Numbered from the stretch's first letter, positions 38,349-46,889 are shown. The stretch is 64,000 bases of DNA from GCA-002282575 sp964646525 (GCA_964646525.1 CAZYER010000002.1:1-64000), one strand, 5' to 3'. The notes: a model not told the origin generated them from the sequence alone. A program made the numbers and translations.

Positions 38349-38384
38349 AGCTCTAAAAACCAGCGAAGCGAGGCTTTTAGAGCT
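38349..38384. terminator. Hairpin between nusB and thiL
   Basis: A perfect 10-bp stem AGCTCTAAAA/TTTTAGAGCT encloses a GC-rich inner arm, placed 3 bases after nusB. No U-tract longer than four follows the stem on the minus strand, so it may be a processing or weak termination site that lowers thiL expression. Confidence 0.45.
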
Positions 38385-38387
38385 TCC

Positions 38388-38870
38388 CTAGGCTTTTGCT
38401 TCTTCGGGACGTAGGGTTTGTGCCAACTTATCAAGTACACCATTAACGTAGGCATGCCCGCCCTCTGCACCAAAGGCTTTCGCCAACTCAACGGCCTCGT
38501 TAATGACAACACGATAAGGCGTTTCTGGCATCAAACTCAATTCACAAACCCCCAAGCGCAATGCCGATAACTCAACCGGATTCAACTGTGCGATAGGTCT
38601 GTCCAAAGCCGTCTCGATAGTACGATCGATCGTCTCTAAATTCGATAGCACACCCTGTAATAATCCCGAAAAGAACGGTTTGCTACCGACTTGAATGGCT
38701 GCATCGGTCAAAAACTGTTGCTCAATTTCAACCAAACTACTCGGGTTCATTTGCCACTGGTAGAGCGCTTGCAACACCGCACGACGCGCTTGTGTACGTA
38801 CAGGCAGTCCTTTTCTTGCCTCAGTCATTTTCGGCTTGCTGTCACCAACGGCAGGGTTCATTTCGCTCAT
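38388..38870 (-). CDS. nusB: Transcription antitermination factor NusB
   Basis: Binds boxA RNA with S10 in rRNA antitermination. 160 aa; the N-terminal about 25 residues ([17 protein letters not shown]) extend beyond the usual start, then [17 protein letters not shown] and the [17 protein letters not shown] and [12 protein letters not shown] helices of the fold. Overlaps ribH by 4 bases, the conserved ribH-nusB coupling. Confidence 0.94.
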   Translation of the reverse strand: MSEMNPAVGDSKPKMTEARKGLPVRTQARRAVLQALYQWQMNPSSLVEIEQQFLTDAAIQVGSKPFFSGLLQGVLSNLETIDRTIETALDRPIAQLNPVELSALRLGVCELSLMPETPYRVVINEAVELAKAFGAEGGHAYVNGVLDKLAQTLRPEEAKA

Positions 38871-39340
38871 GCATTCGCCTCAATCACTTTCATTAACTGC
38901 GCCATTTCAATCGCCGTTACCGCCGCTTCAAAACCTTTGTTGCCCGCTTTAGTACCAGCACGCTCAATGGCTTGCTCAATGCTATCAACCGTTAAGATAC
39001 CAAAAGAAACCGGCATACTGAAATCCAACATCGCTTGTGCCAAGCCTTTGGTTGCTTCATTAGCCACAAAGTCAAAATGCGGGGTATGCCCACGAATCAC
39101 CGCGCCCAAAGCAATAATGGCATCATATTTGCCACTTTGCGCCAAGCGTTGCACGGCTAACGGAATTTCAAAAGCACCTGGCACACGCGCCACTACCACA
39201 GTATCAAGGCTACCACCATGACGCACAATCGCATCCTTAGCGCCCGACTCTAATGCTTCGACAACAAAACTATTAAAACGTCCCACCACCAAAGCAAACT
39301 TTAAGCCTTGAGCGTTCAACATGCCTTCTAAATTTTTCAT
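38867..39340 (-). CDS. ribH: 6,7-dimethyl-8-ribityllumazine synthase
   Basis: Penultimate riboflavin step. 157 aa. [55 protein letters not shown] with the catalytic His and [17 protein letters not shown] are typical. Coupled to nusB and lies 71 bases after ribBA. Confidence 0.95.
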   Translation of the reverse strand: MKNLEGMLNAQGLKFALVVGRFNSFVVEALESGAKDAIVRHGGSLDTVVVARVPGAFEIPLAVQRLAQSGKYDAIIALGAVIRGHTPHFDFVANEATKGLAQAMLDFSMPVSFGILTVDSIEQAIERAGTKAGNKGFEAAVTAIEMAQLMKVIEANA

Positions 39341-39365
39341 TGTATATCCCTTATTTTTCCTATCC

Positions 39366-39414
39366 TAAAACCTTCATAATCAGCTACCACTATTAGGGTG
39401 AGCAATAGGTTTTA
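39366..39414. repeat. Short palindromic repeat at ribBA stop codon
   Basis: 49 bases from TAAAACC to GGTTTTA. On the minus strand it reads TAAAACCTATTGCTC and its first three bases are the ribBA stop. It has the same ends as the long repeats at 16 and 26 kb but lacks the central core, so it looks like an internally deleted member. Confidence 0.6.
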
Positions 39415-40521
39415 TTGTTTCTCGACAAATTCAGTCACTTCCAATCCAAATCCCGTAAGCGCAGACAACTGCCACGGCGTACCAATAATACGCAGTTGTT
39501 GTAACCCCAAATCGGATAAGATTTGCGCACCCAACCCATAGGTTTTCACATCATCATCCATCGGTTCAGACGCTACCGCTAAATGACGGTCTTGATGTTG
39601 CATCGCTTGAATACGCTCCAACAGTACACGACTATCGGCATCTTTACGCAGCACCACAATCACACCCTTACCTTCTTTGGCAATCTGTGACATGGCTGCA
39701 CGCAAGGTCCAACCGCACTCAGGGCGAGTTGAGGCAAACAAATCACAAATACTGTCCTGCATATGCACGCGCACAAGTGTAGGTGACCCATCTAACTGAC
39801 CCATGCTCAAGGCGAAATGCACGCGTTGGTCCAACAAGTCTTGATAAGCGGTGAGCTTAAATTCGCCAAACTCAGTGGGTAGTCTACATTCAGTGACACG
39901 TTCAATATTTTTTTCGTGTTGCGAGCGATAACGAATCAAATCAGCGATGGTACCGATTTTGATGCCATGCTCAGCGGCAAAAACTTCCAACTCTGGACGA
40001 CGCGCCATAGTGCCGTCTTCATTCATGATTTCGACGATGACAGAAGCAGGCGTCAGCCCAGCTAAACGACCCAAATCACAACCCGCTTCGGTATGACCTG
40101 CCCGCGTTAACACGCCACCACGACGCGCCATTAACGGAAACACATGACCTGGCATGGTAATATCGCTCGGTTTCGCATCAGCCGCTACCGCTGTGCGAAT
40201 GGTATGGGCGCGATCGGCTGCAGAAATACCCGTTGTCACACCCTGTGCCGCTTCAATCGACATGGTAAACGCCGTTTCTTGATGGTCGGTACTACCGCGC
40301 ACCATCAGCGGTAGGTTAAGCTGCTGACAGCGTTCTTTGGTCAGCGTTAAACAAATCAAACCCCGACCATAACGTGCCATAAAGTTAATATCTTCAGGGC
40401 GAACCAAATCGGCTGCCATGATTAAATCACCTTCGTTTTCACGATCTTCGTCATCCATCAGAATGATCATTTTGCCCGCGCGATAATCCGCCAATATCTC
40501 TTCTATGGTATTCAGTTCCAC
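39412..40521 (-). CDS. ribB: DHBP synthase with degenerate GTP cyclohydrolase II-like domain
   Basis: 369 aa. The N-terminal half is an intact 3,4-dihydroxy-2-butanone-4-phosphate synthase ([31 protein letters not shown]). The C-terminal half aligns with RibA, but HSECLTGD reads HMQDSICD and the RCDCG zinc ligands read RPECG, so two of three zinc cysteines are lost, and NNPKK reads GTPWQ. It should therefore supply only DHBP, with RibA needed elsewhere. This type is known in gamma- and betaproteobacteria. The stop codon lies in a short palindromic repeat. Confidence 0.88.
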   Translation of the reverse strand: MELNTIEEILADYRAGKMIILMDDEDRENEGDLIMAADLVRPEDINFMARYGRGLICLTLTKERCQQLNLPLMVRGSTDHQETAFTMSIEAAQGVTTGISAADRAHTIRTAVAADAKPSDITMPGHVFPLMARRGGVLTRAGHTEAGCDLGRLAGLTPASVIVEIMNEDGTMARRPELEVFAAEHGIKIGTIADLIRYRSQHEKNIERVTECRLPTEFGEFKLTAYQDLLDQRVHFALSMGQLDGSPTLVRVHMQDSICDLFASTRPECGWTLRAAMSQIAKEGKGVIVVLRKDADSRVLLERIQAMQHQDRHLAVASEPMDDDVKTYGLGAQILSDLGLQQLRIIGTPWQLSALTGFGLEVTEFVEKQ

Positions 40522-40630
40522 AACACTATCCTTTTTATCGTTTTATGCTTGGTGACTATTGTCGCATGAAATGCAGCGATTTGCGCCATCAAGCCGCTAC
40601 CCACACCTCAAAATAGGTGCAATAACGCCT

Positions 40631-41290
40631 TTACTTCCAGAAACCATGCTCTGCTAAAAAACTGGGCGTTAAACTACTTTGCTGTGATTTAACCGACTGC
40701 CCTATCAGCAAACGCTCCAAGTAACGAGCGATGACATCGACTTCTAAATTGACAATCGAGCCGACACGTAACTCACCTAAATTGGTTTCTTGCAAGGTAT
40801 GCGGCACCAGATTAACGGTAAAACTACCATCACTCACTTCATTAACGGTTAAAGATACACCATTAATGGTAATAGACCCCTTATGTGCGACGTAATGCGC
40901 AACTTCCTTCGGCATGGCAAATTCATAACGCCAAGAAGCACCATCGGCAAAAATACTCATCACCCGACCCACCGCATCAACGTGACCGCTCACCATATGA
41001 CCACCTAAGCGATCTGCCAAGCGCAAGGCTTTTTCTAAATTGACAAACGACCCCACCGACAACTGCTTAAACGCCGATACATTCAGTGTTTCATTAGAAA
41101 CATCGGCGACAAAGCTGTTCGTCGTCATCGACACCACGGTTAAGCAAACACCATTCACCGCAATCGAATCGCCTAAAGCAACATCCGACATATCCAGCTT
41201 GCCAACCGCCAAAGTGAGCTTCCAGTCACCACTAGCATTGGGTGCAATCGCACTGACTTTGCCCACCGATTGAATAATACCTGTAAACAT
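40631..41290 (-). CDS. ribE: Riboflavin synthase
   Basis: Dismutates two lumazines to riboflavin. 219 aa with the internal duplication of the family: MFTGIIQSVGKV... GVCLTVVSM ...SFVNLEKALRLADRLGGHMVSGHVD and then GSITINGVSLTVNEVSDG ... GSIVNLEVDVIARYLERL. Twelve bases downstream of ribD, 109 bases upstream of the DHBP synthase gene. I looked for an FMN riboswitch in that gap and saw none. Confidence 0.94.
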   Translation of the reverse strand: MFTGIIQSVGKVSAIAPNASGDWKLTLAVGKLDMSDVALGDSIAVNGVCLTVVSMTTNSFVADVSNETLNVSAFKQLSVGSFVNLEKALRLADRLGGHMVSGHVDAVGRVMSIFADGASWRYEFAMPKEVAHYVAHKGSITINGVSLTVNEVSDGSFTVNLVPHTLQETNLGELRVGSIVNLEVDVIARYLERLLIGQSVKSQQSSLTPSFLAEHGFWK

Positions 41291-41301
41291 GGTTAGTTCC
41301 T

Positions 41302-42438
41302 TTAATTAACAGCCGCAGGCGGCAACCAACGCGACCGCAGATCTTCACCAATCAGGCGTTGCTCAAGCAAACGCCAACGCGGAACCTGTTGCATCGAACC
41401 GAACAGCGGCATACCTGCCAATGCCGAGCGTGCTTCGCCCATCATAGCCCCAGAAGTATACCACCACAATTCATCAACGACTCCAGCATAAATCGCACTG
41501 GCTGTTAAACCAGCACCTGCTTCGATGAGCACATCATTAACAGAAAACCGAGACGCCAATAACTTCATCACATCAACTAAGTTCAAACGCCCCGACGCAT
41601 CCACAGCAACTGACAAAACGCGAATCCCCTGTTGACTCAATGCATCAACTTTTTCAGCTTGTTGCGCCAGCGCTTGTTCTGACGTGAGAATCAGCACATC
41701 CCCGTTAACTCGAAACAACTGGGCTTCAAGGGGACAACGCAACTGAGTATCTAAAATCACCCTTAAAGGTTGAAAAGATTCAAAACCCGCCAAACGGACA
41801 TTCAAGCTCGGATTGTCGGTCAATAGCGTACCGATACCGGTGACAATCGCTCCCGATCGCGATCTCAGTTGTTGCACATCGGCACGAGCCGCCTCACTGG
41901 TAATCCACTGACTTTGACCGTTGAGCAGTGCCGTTTTGCCATCTAAGCTGACACCGACTTTGGCGCGCACAAACGGAAGTCCGCGCTCCATGCGCGATAG
42001 AAAACCAACATTCAGCGCACGCACGGAAGTTTCCATTAAACCAACATCAACTTGAATGTCTGCAGCGCGCAAGCGCGCAATACCTGAGCCAGCAACTAAC
42101 GGATTCGGGTCTTGCATCGCCACCACCACCCGCACCACTCCAGCAGCCGTTAAGGCATCGCAACAAGGCGGTGTACGACCATGATGACTACAGGGTTCAA
42201 GCGTCACATAAGCCGTTGCGCCGCGCGCATGATCACCCGCCATACGCAGGGCATGGACTTCGGCATGGGGTGTACCAGCACGGATATGCCAGCCCTCACC
42301 AACGACTTGATTGGCTTTAACAATCACACACCCTACAGCAGGATTGGGTCTAACCGTAAGTTGACCTCGTTCTGCCAAACGAATGGCCTGCGCCATATAA
42401 AGCGCATCTTGTGCCGTAAAGGAATTAAGATAAGACAA
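41302..42438 (-). CDS. ribD: Riboflavin deaminase/reductase
   Basis: Bifunctional pyrimidine deaminase and reductase. 378 aa. The deaminase zinc site is complete (PHAEVHAL and EPCSHHGRTPPCCDAL), followed by the reductase domain (FVRAKVGVSLDGKTAL, GIGTLLTDNPSLNVR, VLIEAGAGLTASAI). Lies 33 bases after nrdR, an order common in proteobacteria. Confidence 0.95.
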   Translation of the reverse strand: MSYLNSFTAQDALYMAQAIRLAERGQLTVRPNPAVGCVIVKANQVVGEGWHIRAGTPHAEVHALRMAGDHARGATAYVTLEPCSHHGRTPPCCDALTAAGVVRVVVAMQDPNPLVAGSGIARLRAADIQVDVGLMETSVRALNVGFLSRMERGLPFVRAKVGVSLDGKTALLNGQSQWITSEAARADVQQLRSRSGAIVTGIGTLLTDNPSLNVRLAGFESFQPLRVILDTQLRCPLEAQLFRVNGDVLILTSEQALAQQAEKVDALSQQGIRVLSVAVDASGRLNLVDVMKLLASRFSVNDVLIEAGAGLTASAIYAGVVDELWWYTSGAMMGEARSALAGMPLFGSMQQVPRWRLLEQRLIGEDLRSRWLPPAAVN

Positions 42439-42471
42439 GGCTCAACGACCCGATAATGATTTTGCGTAAAG

Positions 42472-42939
42472 TCAGGTTTTTGCCGCTGTGCCATCGAGCA
42501 AACGCAAAATTTCCGTTTGAAACGCTTGCACATCTTGAAAACTGCGATACACGGAGGCATAACGCACATAAGCCACCTGATCCAAGCCTTTTAACTCTTG
42601 CATCACCCACTCACCCACTTGACTAGCCGGTAATTCACGCACACCCTCAGCCATCACCTTATGACGAATACGCATCACCGCATCTTCAATGGCATCTGCA
42701 TCAACAGGACGCTTCTCTAAAGCGCGCATCATACCCGCACGAATTTTGGCATCATCGTAACGTTCACGATTACCGTCACGCTTAATGACACGCGGCAAGG
42801 CGACCTCAATCACTTCATAGGTAGTAAAACGCTCATTACACTTGTGACACTCACGGCGACGACGCACTTGTGCGCCATCAACCGCCAAGCGAGAGTCGAT
42901 GACTTTGGTGTCGGAGGCACCGCAAAAAGGACAATTCAT
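42472..42939 (-). CDS. nrdR: Transcriptional repressor NrdR
   Basis: Nucleotide-sensing repressor of ribonucleotide reductase genes. 155 aa. N-terminal zinc ribbon ([17 protein letters not shown] ... [15 protein letters not shown]) and an ATP-cone domain ([20 protein letters not shown]). Heads the nrdR-ribDE-ribBA-ribH-nusB series; separated from glyA by the repeat at 43 kb. Confidence 0.95.
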   Translation of the reverse strand: MNCPFCGASDTKVIDSRLAVDGAQVRRRRECHKCNERFTTYEVIEVALPRVIKRDGNRERYDDAKIRAGMMRALEKRPVDADAIEDAVMRIRHKVMAEGVRELPASQVGEWVMQELKGLDQVAYVRYASVYRSFQDVQAFQTEILRLLDGTAAKT

Positions 42940-42941
42940 AT

Positions 42942-43132
42942 TTAAAACCTATTCTGCTGTTACATTAGTTTGTTGTCGCAGTGCTCGAAGTAGTCATGTA
43001 CCTTGTGTACACTCCTACTTCAGTGCGCTGCTCCGCCGCGTACTGAAACAGCTCAACACGGTTTGTAAAAACTGCATGAATCGCTTGTTTCATCAGCAAA
43101 TTTTGCGCCAGACGTCCGCGCAACAGATTTTA
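42942..43132. repeat. Palindromic repeat between nrdR and glyA
   Basis: About 190 bases related to the repeats at 16 and 26 kb: GAAGTAGTCATGTAC and GTGTACACTCCTACTTC form an inner arm, and the minus strand opens TAAAATCTGTTGCGC with the glyA stop as its first three bases. No gene is supported in it. Confidence 0.65.
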
Positions 43133-44389
43133 AGCGTAAACAGGAAGGCGCGCGCACACTGCAACCACTTTGGCAATTACCGCATCACGCACTTGTGCTT
43201 CATTGTCTTTGCCGATGCTGTCTAACACATCACACATCCAACCTGCCAACTCAGTACATTCGACTTCAGTAAAACCGCGCGAGGTAACTGCCGGCGTACC
43301 AATACGAATACCGCTGGTAACAAAGGGCGATTGAGGGTCATTTGGTACGGCATTTTTATTGATGGTAATGTGCGCTGCCCCCAAAGCCGCATCGGCTTGC
43401 TTGCCAGTTAAGCCTTGCGCCACCAAATCGACCAAGAATAAGTGATTATCGGTACCACCAGAAACGACCTTGTAACCACGATCCATAAATACTTTAGCCA
43501 TGGCTTGCGCATTTTTAATCACTTGTGCAGCGTAAACTTTGAATTCTGGCTCCAGAGCCTCTTTAAAGGCAATCGCTTTAGCCGCAATCACGTGCATGAG
43601 CGGACCGCCTTGCGTACCTGGAAACACGCGAGAGGCAACCGCTTTTTCAATCGCTTCATTGGCTTTACCTAAAATCAGACCACCGCGTGGACCGCGTAGC
43701 GTTTTATGCGTGGTAGTGGTAACCACATCGGCAAAAGGCAAGGGATTCGGATAAAGACCTGCTGCTACCAAACCTGCCACGTGGGCCATGTCAACGAACA
43801 AATAAGCACCCACTTCATCGGCAATAGCGCGGAAAGCAGCCCAGTCCATCGTTTTAGAGTAAGCCGAAAAACCAGCAATAATCATTTTTGCTTTATGCTC
43901 TAGCGCCAGTTTGCGCACTTCATCCATTTGTACAATGCCGTTGTCATCAACGCCATACTGTACCGAGTTGTAAATTTTTCCGGAAAAGTTAACCTTAGCA
44001 CCGTGCGTTAAGTGGCCACCATGCGCCAAGCTCATACCCAAAACGGTATCACCCGGATTCAATAAAGCCTGAAACACAGCGCCATTGGCTTGTGAACCTG
44101 AGTGAGGTTGTACGTTGGCCCAATCTGCGCCAAACAATTCTTTAGCGCGATCAATCGCTACCTGCTCGGCAACGTCCACATACTCACAACCACCATAGTA
44201 ACGCTTACCTGGATAACCTTCGGCATACTTATTGGTGAGCACGCTACCTTGAGCTTCCATAACACGAGGACTGGTATAGTTTTCAGAAGCAATCAGTTCA
44301 ATATGATCTTCCTGACGTTGCGCTTCATCGCTGATAGCACGCGCAATCACATCATCATAGCCAGCAATAGTCATTGATTTGGTAAACAT
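43130..44389 (-). CDS. glyA: Serine hydroxymethyltransferase
   Basis: PLP enzyme converting serine and THF to glycine and methylene-THF. 419 aa. [57 protein letters not shown], and the PLP-Lys motif [16 protein letters not shown] are intact. It has its own promoter and is preceded by the microprotein island. Confidence 0.96.
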   Translation of the reverse strand: MFTKSMTIAGYDDVIARAISDEAQRQEDHIELIASENYTSPRVMEAQGSVLTNKYAEGYPGKRYYGGCEYVDVAEQVAIDRAKELFGADWANVQPHSGSQANGAVFQALLNPGDTVLGMSLAHGGHLTHGAKVNFSGKIYNSVQYGVDDNGIVQMDEVRKLALEHKAKMIIAGFSAYSKTMDWAAFRAIADEVGAYLFVDMAHVAGLVAAGLYPNPLPFADVVTTTTHKTLRGPRGGLILGKANEAIEKAVASRVFPGTQGGPLMHVIAAKAIAFKEALEPEFKVYAAQVIKNAQAMAKVFMDRGYKVVSGGTDNHLFLVDLVAQGLTGKQADAALGAAHITINKNAVPNDPQSPFVTSGIRIGTPAVTSRGFTEVECTELAGWMCDVLDSIGKDNEAQVRDAVIAKVVAVCARLPVYA

Positions 44390-44426
44390 GACAAGTCCTC
44401 GGTAAAAAAATTAAATAAGTACCGCT

Positions 44427-44455
44427 ATTGTACCAGCAAACAAAAAACAGCCCAA
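44427..44455 (-). promoter_or_regulatory. glyA promoter
   Basis: Minus strand TTGGGC (44450-44455), 17-base spacer, TACAAT (44427-44432) with an extended -10 (TGG before TACAAT), about 38 bases from the ATG. Confidence 0.55.
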
Positions 44456-44510
44456 TATGTTGGGGAAAAGATTTTACGAATGCGGCGCTGATCGTACATT
44501 CCATGTTCCC

Positions 44511-44588
44511 CACAAACCAAAAAAGCGACCCTTTCGGATCGCTTTTTCGGCAATTTCACATTGAATACTGTATTGCCACGGTAAGCAA
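44511..44588 (-). terminator. Terminator cassette copy 1 (no -10)
   Basis: Follows the stop of the DUF1640-like gene 44589-44858. Contains GGCAAT...ATTGCC and the hairpin AAAAAGCGATCC-GAAA-GGGTCGCTTTTTT. The distal end reads GGTTTGTGGGGAACAT, so unlike the other copies it has no TATAAT. Confidence 0.75.
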
Positions 44589-44858
44589 TCAGTGCGGAAA
44601 AAACAGCTTCATAAAAATTGCACCCACACCCGCAAACATACCAGCCATTAAAAACATCATGATTTTCAAATCGGCTTTTACACTCGTTATGTCTTGCTTG
44701 ATGGGCATCAGCTCAGCGTGTAAATCACTTTTAGTCACCAAAGATGAATCTGCCAAGGCTTTTTGACTATTGACAATCGCTTCAGCTTGGTTTTCGGGAA
44801 AACCTGCACTAATCAATGCTTTAATATGCTCATGCGTATCAAAAGTAATAACAGCCAT
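44589..44858 (-). CDS. DUF1640-like coiled-coil/TM microprotein
   Basis: 89 aa from ATG at 44858, with GGAG 9 bases before it; a longer frame starts in the cassette and is not supported. MAVITFDTHEHIKALISAGF is the family start, then PENQAEAIVNSQKALADSSL, a helical LMPIKQDITSVKADL segment and a membrane helix (IMMFLMAGMFAGVGAIFMKLFF). This is the full-length version of the truncated copies at 45.8 and 46.6 kb. The -10 of cassette 2 lies 29 bases upstream. Confidence 0.8.
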   Translation of the reverse strand: MAVITFDTHEHIKALISAGFPENQAEAIVNSQKALADSSLVTKSDLHAELMPIKQDITSVKADLKIMMFLMAGMFAGVGAIFMKLFFPH

Positions 44859-44886
44859 TATTTTTACTCCAAGGGCATATAAGTGC

Positions 44887-44955
44887 ATTATACCACAAAC
44901 CAAAAAAGCGACTCTTTAGGATCGCTTTTTCGCAGTTTTAGATTGAATACTGGAC
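44887..44955 (-). terminator. Terminator plus extended -10 cassette copy 2
   Basis: Hairpin AAAAAGCGATCC-(TAAA)-GAGTCGCTTTTTT followed by GGTTTGTGG and TATAAT (44887-44892). The preceding TG makes an extended -10. The -10 is 29 bases before the DUF1640-like start at 44858. One loop base and one stem base differ from the other copies. Confidence 0.7.
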
Positions 44956-44958
44956 TGC

Positions 44959-45141
44959 TTGAGTTTTCCAGTAATCTTCTACGTCAATGAGGTAGTCATG
45001 AAAAGGCTAGGTAAGATGCTGTATGAGGATGGGGATGAGTTGCGGGGGAAATGGGTGTATTGGATCGCGGCGAGGATTGAGCTAAAGACGGCTAAACATG
45101 GGGGTTTATCGTTGAATATGAGGGTTTTCGCTGTTGCGTGA
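44959..45141 (+). other. Unassigned segment with odd composition and a 60-codon ORF
   Basis: Between the toxin-like gene and cassette 2. The plus strand is G-rich, unlike neighbours, and has an open frame ending in LNMRVFAVA; an internal ATG at 45001 with AGG-like sequence upstream would give about 46 aa. The minus strand shows a fragment (DYLIDVEDYWKTQAVQYSI, ending near cassette 2) that reads like the tail of a lost gene. I do not recognise either. Possibly debris of a foreign gene. Confidence 0.25.
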
Positions 45142-45480
45142 CTACGCACAACCAAAATACCGACAGAAATCATTTTGAATACGTTTTAGATAAGCATCAT
45201 TCAGTTGACCGTACTTTTTAACAATAATGCGTTTAGATACAACCATTGTTTTTCTTACCATAACCTTAGATGTTCTAGGAATAGCGCCCTGCTTGAAGCT
45301 GCTCGGACCAATCAAGTGCTCATCTGAGTGAAGATTATCTATTTGGCTGCTAATTGGAAGGGCAATAAAGTCATCATAGGGTAAATTATCTTTAAAAACA
45401 ATGACAGGGCGTTTTTTACTGCTCTGTAAATCTGCAAAGAAAAACTCACACAACACAACATCGCCAACCATTAATTCCAT
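45142..45480 (-). CDS. MazF/PemK-like toxin
   Basis: 112 aa from ATG at 45480 (MELMVGDVVLCEFFFADLQSSKKRPVIVF). The N-terminal G-D-V-V...F-F-A-D-L and KRPVIV pattern is that of the MazF/PemK fold, with DDFIALPISSQ as the following strand. A longer frame to 45507 adds nine residues but would lengthen the overlap with the antitoxin-like gene. Family activity is mRNA interference; not provable here. Second gene of the pair. Confidence 0.7.
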   Translation of the reverse strand: MELMVGDVVLCEFFFADLQSSKKRPVIVFKDNLPYDDFIALPISSQIDNLHSDEHLIGPSSFKQGAIPRTSKVMVRKTMVVSKRIIVKKYGQLNDAYLKRIQNDFCRYFGCA

Positions 45481-45707
45481 ACGGCATCCTCCTCTGAGCT
45501 TAACCATTCTTGGATATTCGATGCACTATGATTAGAAAACGCAATGGTTTCACACTGGTCAGCAGACAGTAACTTGCTTTGATTCATATCAGATGAATCG
45601 TCTAGTACTAAAAAAATAGCTTCTACACGTTTATTTGCAGGTAGTATCGGCAAATGAACCAAATGTCCCACACTATCCGTATTTAATACGACACGTTCAG
45701 CATACAT
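45471..45707 (-). CDS. Antitoxin-like partner of the MazF/PemK-like gene
   Basis: 78 aa, GGAGAG 8 bases before the ATG. HLVHLPILPANKRVEAIFLVLDD is a small-domain pattern seen in short antitoxins upstream of PemK-type genes; the acidic tail (LSSEEDAVWN) fits an antitoxin tail. Overlaps the toxin by 10 bases. Recognised mainly from context. Confidence 0.55.
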   Translation of the reverse strand: MYAERVVLNTDSVGHLVHLPILPANKRVEAIFLVLDDSSDMNQSKLLSADQCETIAFSNHSASNIQEWLSSEEDAVWN

Positions 45708-45740
45708 AACCCAACTCTCCTAAAATAACTTCTTAGCAAT

Positions 45741-45826
45741 ATATTACCACAAACCAAAAAAGCGACCCTTTCGGATCGCTTTTTCGCAATTTCACATTGA
45801 ATACCGCGTTGCCACAGCAAGCAATT
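45741..45826 (-). terminator. Terminator plus extended -10 cassette copy 3
   Basis: AAAAAGCGATCC-GAAA-GGGTCGCTTTTTT hairpin; distal GGTTTGTGG then TAATAT (45741-45746) 34 bases before the antitoxin-like ATG. Part of a 194-base stretch identical to copy 4. Confidence 0.7.
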
Positions 45827-45938
45827 AGTGTGGGAAAAACAGCTTCATAAAAATTGCACCCACACCAGCCACCAGCAAAGCAAGAGTGTACTTAATTGGC
45901 ATCAACTCAGCATGCAAATCAGCTTTAGTTACTAACGA
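45745..45938. repeat. 194-bp perfect direct repeat, copy A
   Basis: Identical base for base with 46485-46678 (offset 740), covering cassette 3 and most of the truncated DUF1640-like frame. Perfect identity across coding and non-coding sequence suggests a recent duplication or gene conversion. Confidence 0.85.
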
Positions 45939-46001
45939 CGAATCCGTCAAAGCCTTTTGACTATTCACAATAGCTTCTGCTTGGTTTTCGGGTAACCCAT
46001 C
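45825..46001 (-). pseudogene. Truncated DUF1640-like copy (3' part)
   Basis: Reads GLPENQAEAIVNSQKAL ... LMPIKYTLALLVAGVGAIFMKLFFPH, the last two-thirds of the protein at 44589-44858 with an internal deletion (no QDITSVKADL). It begins right after the stop of the 35-codon membrane ORF upstream; no ATG or GTG in this frame is well placed. May be a fragment or be expressed as the 3' part of the transcript. Confidence 0.7.
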
Positions 46002-46107
46002 ACTCTTGATGCCATTTATGCCAAAAAATAACCCCAAGACCAATCAACAACATAGCTACAGAAACTAGCAACACGGTGATATCCGTTGTATTAATGTTTT
46101 CCATCAT
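46000..46107 (-). CDS. 35-residue membrane miniprotein
   Basis: ATG at 46107, 35 codons, MMENINTTDITVLLVSVAML then a hydrophobic helix and a basic tail ending HKWHQE, stop TGA. It lies between gene 46149-46451 and the truncated DUF1640-like copy. One membrane helix is clear; no relatives recognised. Confidence 0.45.
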   Translation of the reverse strand: MMENINTTDITVLLVSVAMLLIGLGVIFWHKWHQE

Positions 46108-46148
46108 CTTTGCTTCTTAGAGCTAATATAAAGGTGAACTCCTAACAA

Positions 46149-46451
46149 CTATGGGATACGAGACAACTCAATCAGCATTTTTGCCATCAACGCAAAACCA
46201 CTTGCCGATAATGCGATAGACAAGCCGATCATCCATTTCACTAATTTTAATTCTGTCTCATTTTTAACGGCCAAATCTCGGACAGCTTGCGAAACAGACA
46301 ACACATCAGACCTTGTTGCTAAAGATAGGTCAAGTGCTTCAGACATTGCTTCTTTTTGCGCTAAAGCCAACCCCTCTGCTTGCTTACGATCAAAGCCTGC
46401 TTGTTCTAGCGTACTCACGAAATGTAAGGTATCAAATGTAATTGTGCTCAC
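46149..46451 (-). CDS. DUF1640-like coiled-coil/TM microprotein
   Basis: 100 aa from a GTG at 46451, preceded by AAGGAGG at ideal spacing. MSTITFDTLHFVSTLEQAGF is the family start, then a long charged helix and a C-terminal membrane segment (about residues 73-92, MIGLSIALSASGFALMAKML). Driven by the -10 of cassette 4, 30 bases upstream. Confidence 0.8.
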   Translation of the reverse strand: MSTITFDTLHFVSTLEQAGFDRKQAEGLALAQKEAMSEALDLSLATRSDVLSVSQAVRDLAVKNETELKLVKWMIGLSIALSASGFALMAKMLIELSRIP

Positions 46452-46480
46452 AAAAAACCTCCTTAAAACAACCCTGATCG

Positions 46481-46566
46481 ATTATACCACAAACCAAAAA
46501 AGCGACCCTTTCGGATCGCTTTTTCGCAATTTCACATTGAATACCGCGTTGCCACAGCAAGCAATT
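46481..46566 (-). terminator. Terminator plus extended -10 cassette copy 4
   Basis: GAAA-loop hairpin with T-tract, GGTTTGTGG, then TATAAT (46481-46486), 30 bases before the GTG start at 46451. Identical to copy 3 over the repeated 194 bases apart from the -10 end. Confidence 0.75.
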
Positions 46567-46678
46567 AGTGTGGGAAAAACAGCTTCATAAAAATTGCACC
46601 CACACCAGCCACCAGCAAAGCAAGAGTGTACTTAATTGGCATCAACTCAGCATGCAAATCAGCTTTAGTTACTAACGA
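46485..46678. repeat. 194-bp perfect direct repeat, copy B
   Basis: Exact match of 45745-45938. It spans cassette 4 and the truncated DUF1640-like frame. Confidence 0.85.
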
Positions 46679-46745
46679 TGAGTCAGCCAAGGCTTTTTGA
46701 CTATTAACAATCACTTCATCTTGGTTTTCTGGCAGACCTACCACA
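46565..46745 (-). pseudogene. Truncated DUF1640-like copy (3' part)
   Basis: Reads GLPENQDEVIVNSQKAL ... ALLVAGVGAIFMKLFFPH, starting at the same residue as the copy at 45825 and placed just after the stop of the 46-codon ORF upstream. The longer frame that reaches 46849 runs through that ORF in another frame and is not preferred. Confidence 0.65.
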
Positions 46746-46886
46746 CTAAACATGCCGCACTGAAGCATCAACCGACGACTTACTATGCTTGTGATGACGC
46801 TTAGACCAAACCATAAAGGCAACAACAGACCAAGCACCACCGACAACAATCAGTAACGATAAAATGAAACCAACTTCTGTACTCAT
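46746..46886 (-). CDS. 46-residue membrane miniprotein
   Basis: ATG at 46886, 46 codons, stop TAG at 46746. MSTEVGFILSLLIVVGGAWS then a single membrane helix and a basic, His-rich tail (KRHHKHSKS). It begins 3 bases after the stop of the gene at 46890-47087, with GAGG about 12 bases upstream. Likely translated with it. Confidence 0.5.
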   Translation of the reverse strand: MSTEVGFILSLLIVVGGAWSVVAFMVWSKRHHKHSKSSVDASVRHV

Positions 46887-46889
46887 AAC

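Noticed and set aside
38691..39221. 176-codon plus-strand ORF across nusB and ribH
   Set aside because: Runs antisense to two well-supported overlapping genes.
40522..40630. FMN riboswitch before ribBA
   Set aside because: No conserved FMN-aptamer sequence blocks could be found there or ahead of ribD or ribE.
44428..44766. 112-codon plus-strand ORF in the cassette region
   Set aside because: Antisense to the DUF1640-like gene and the terminator; its continuity comes from the hairpin.
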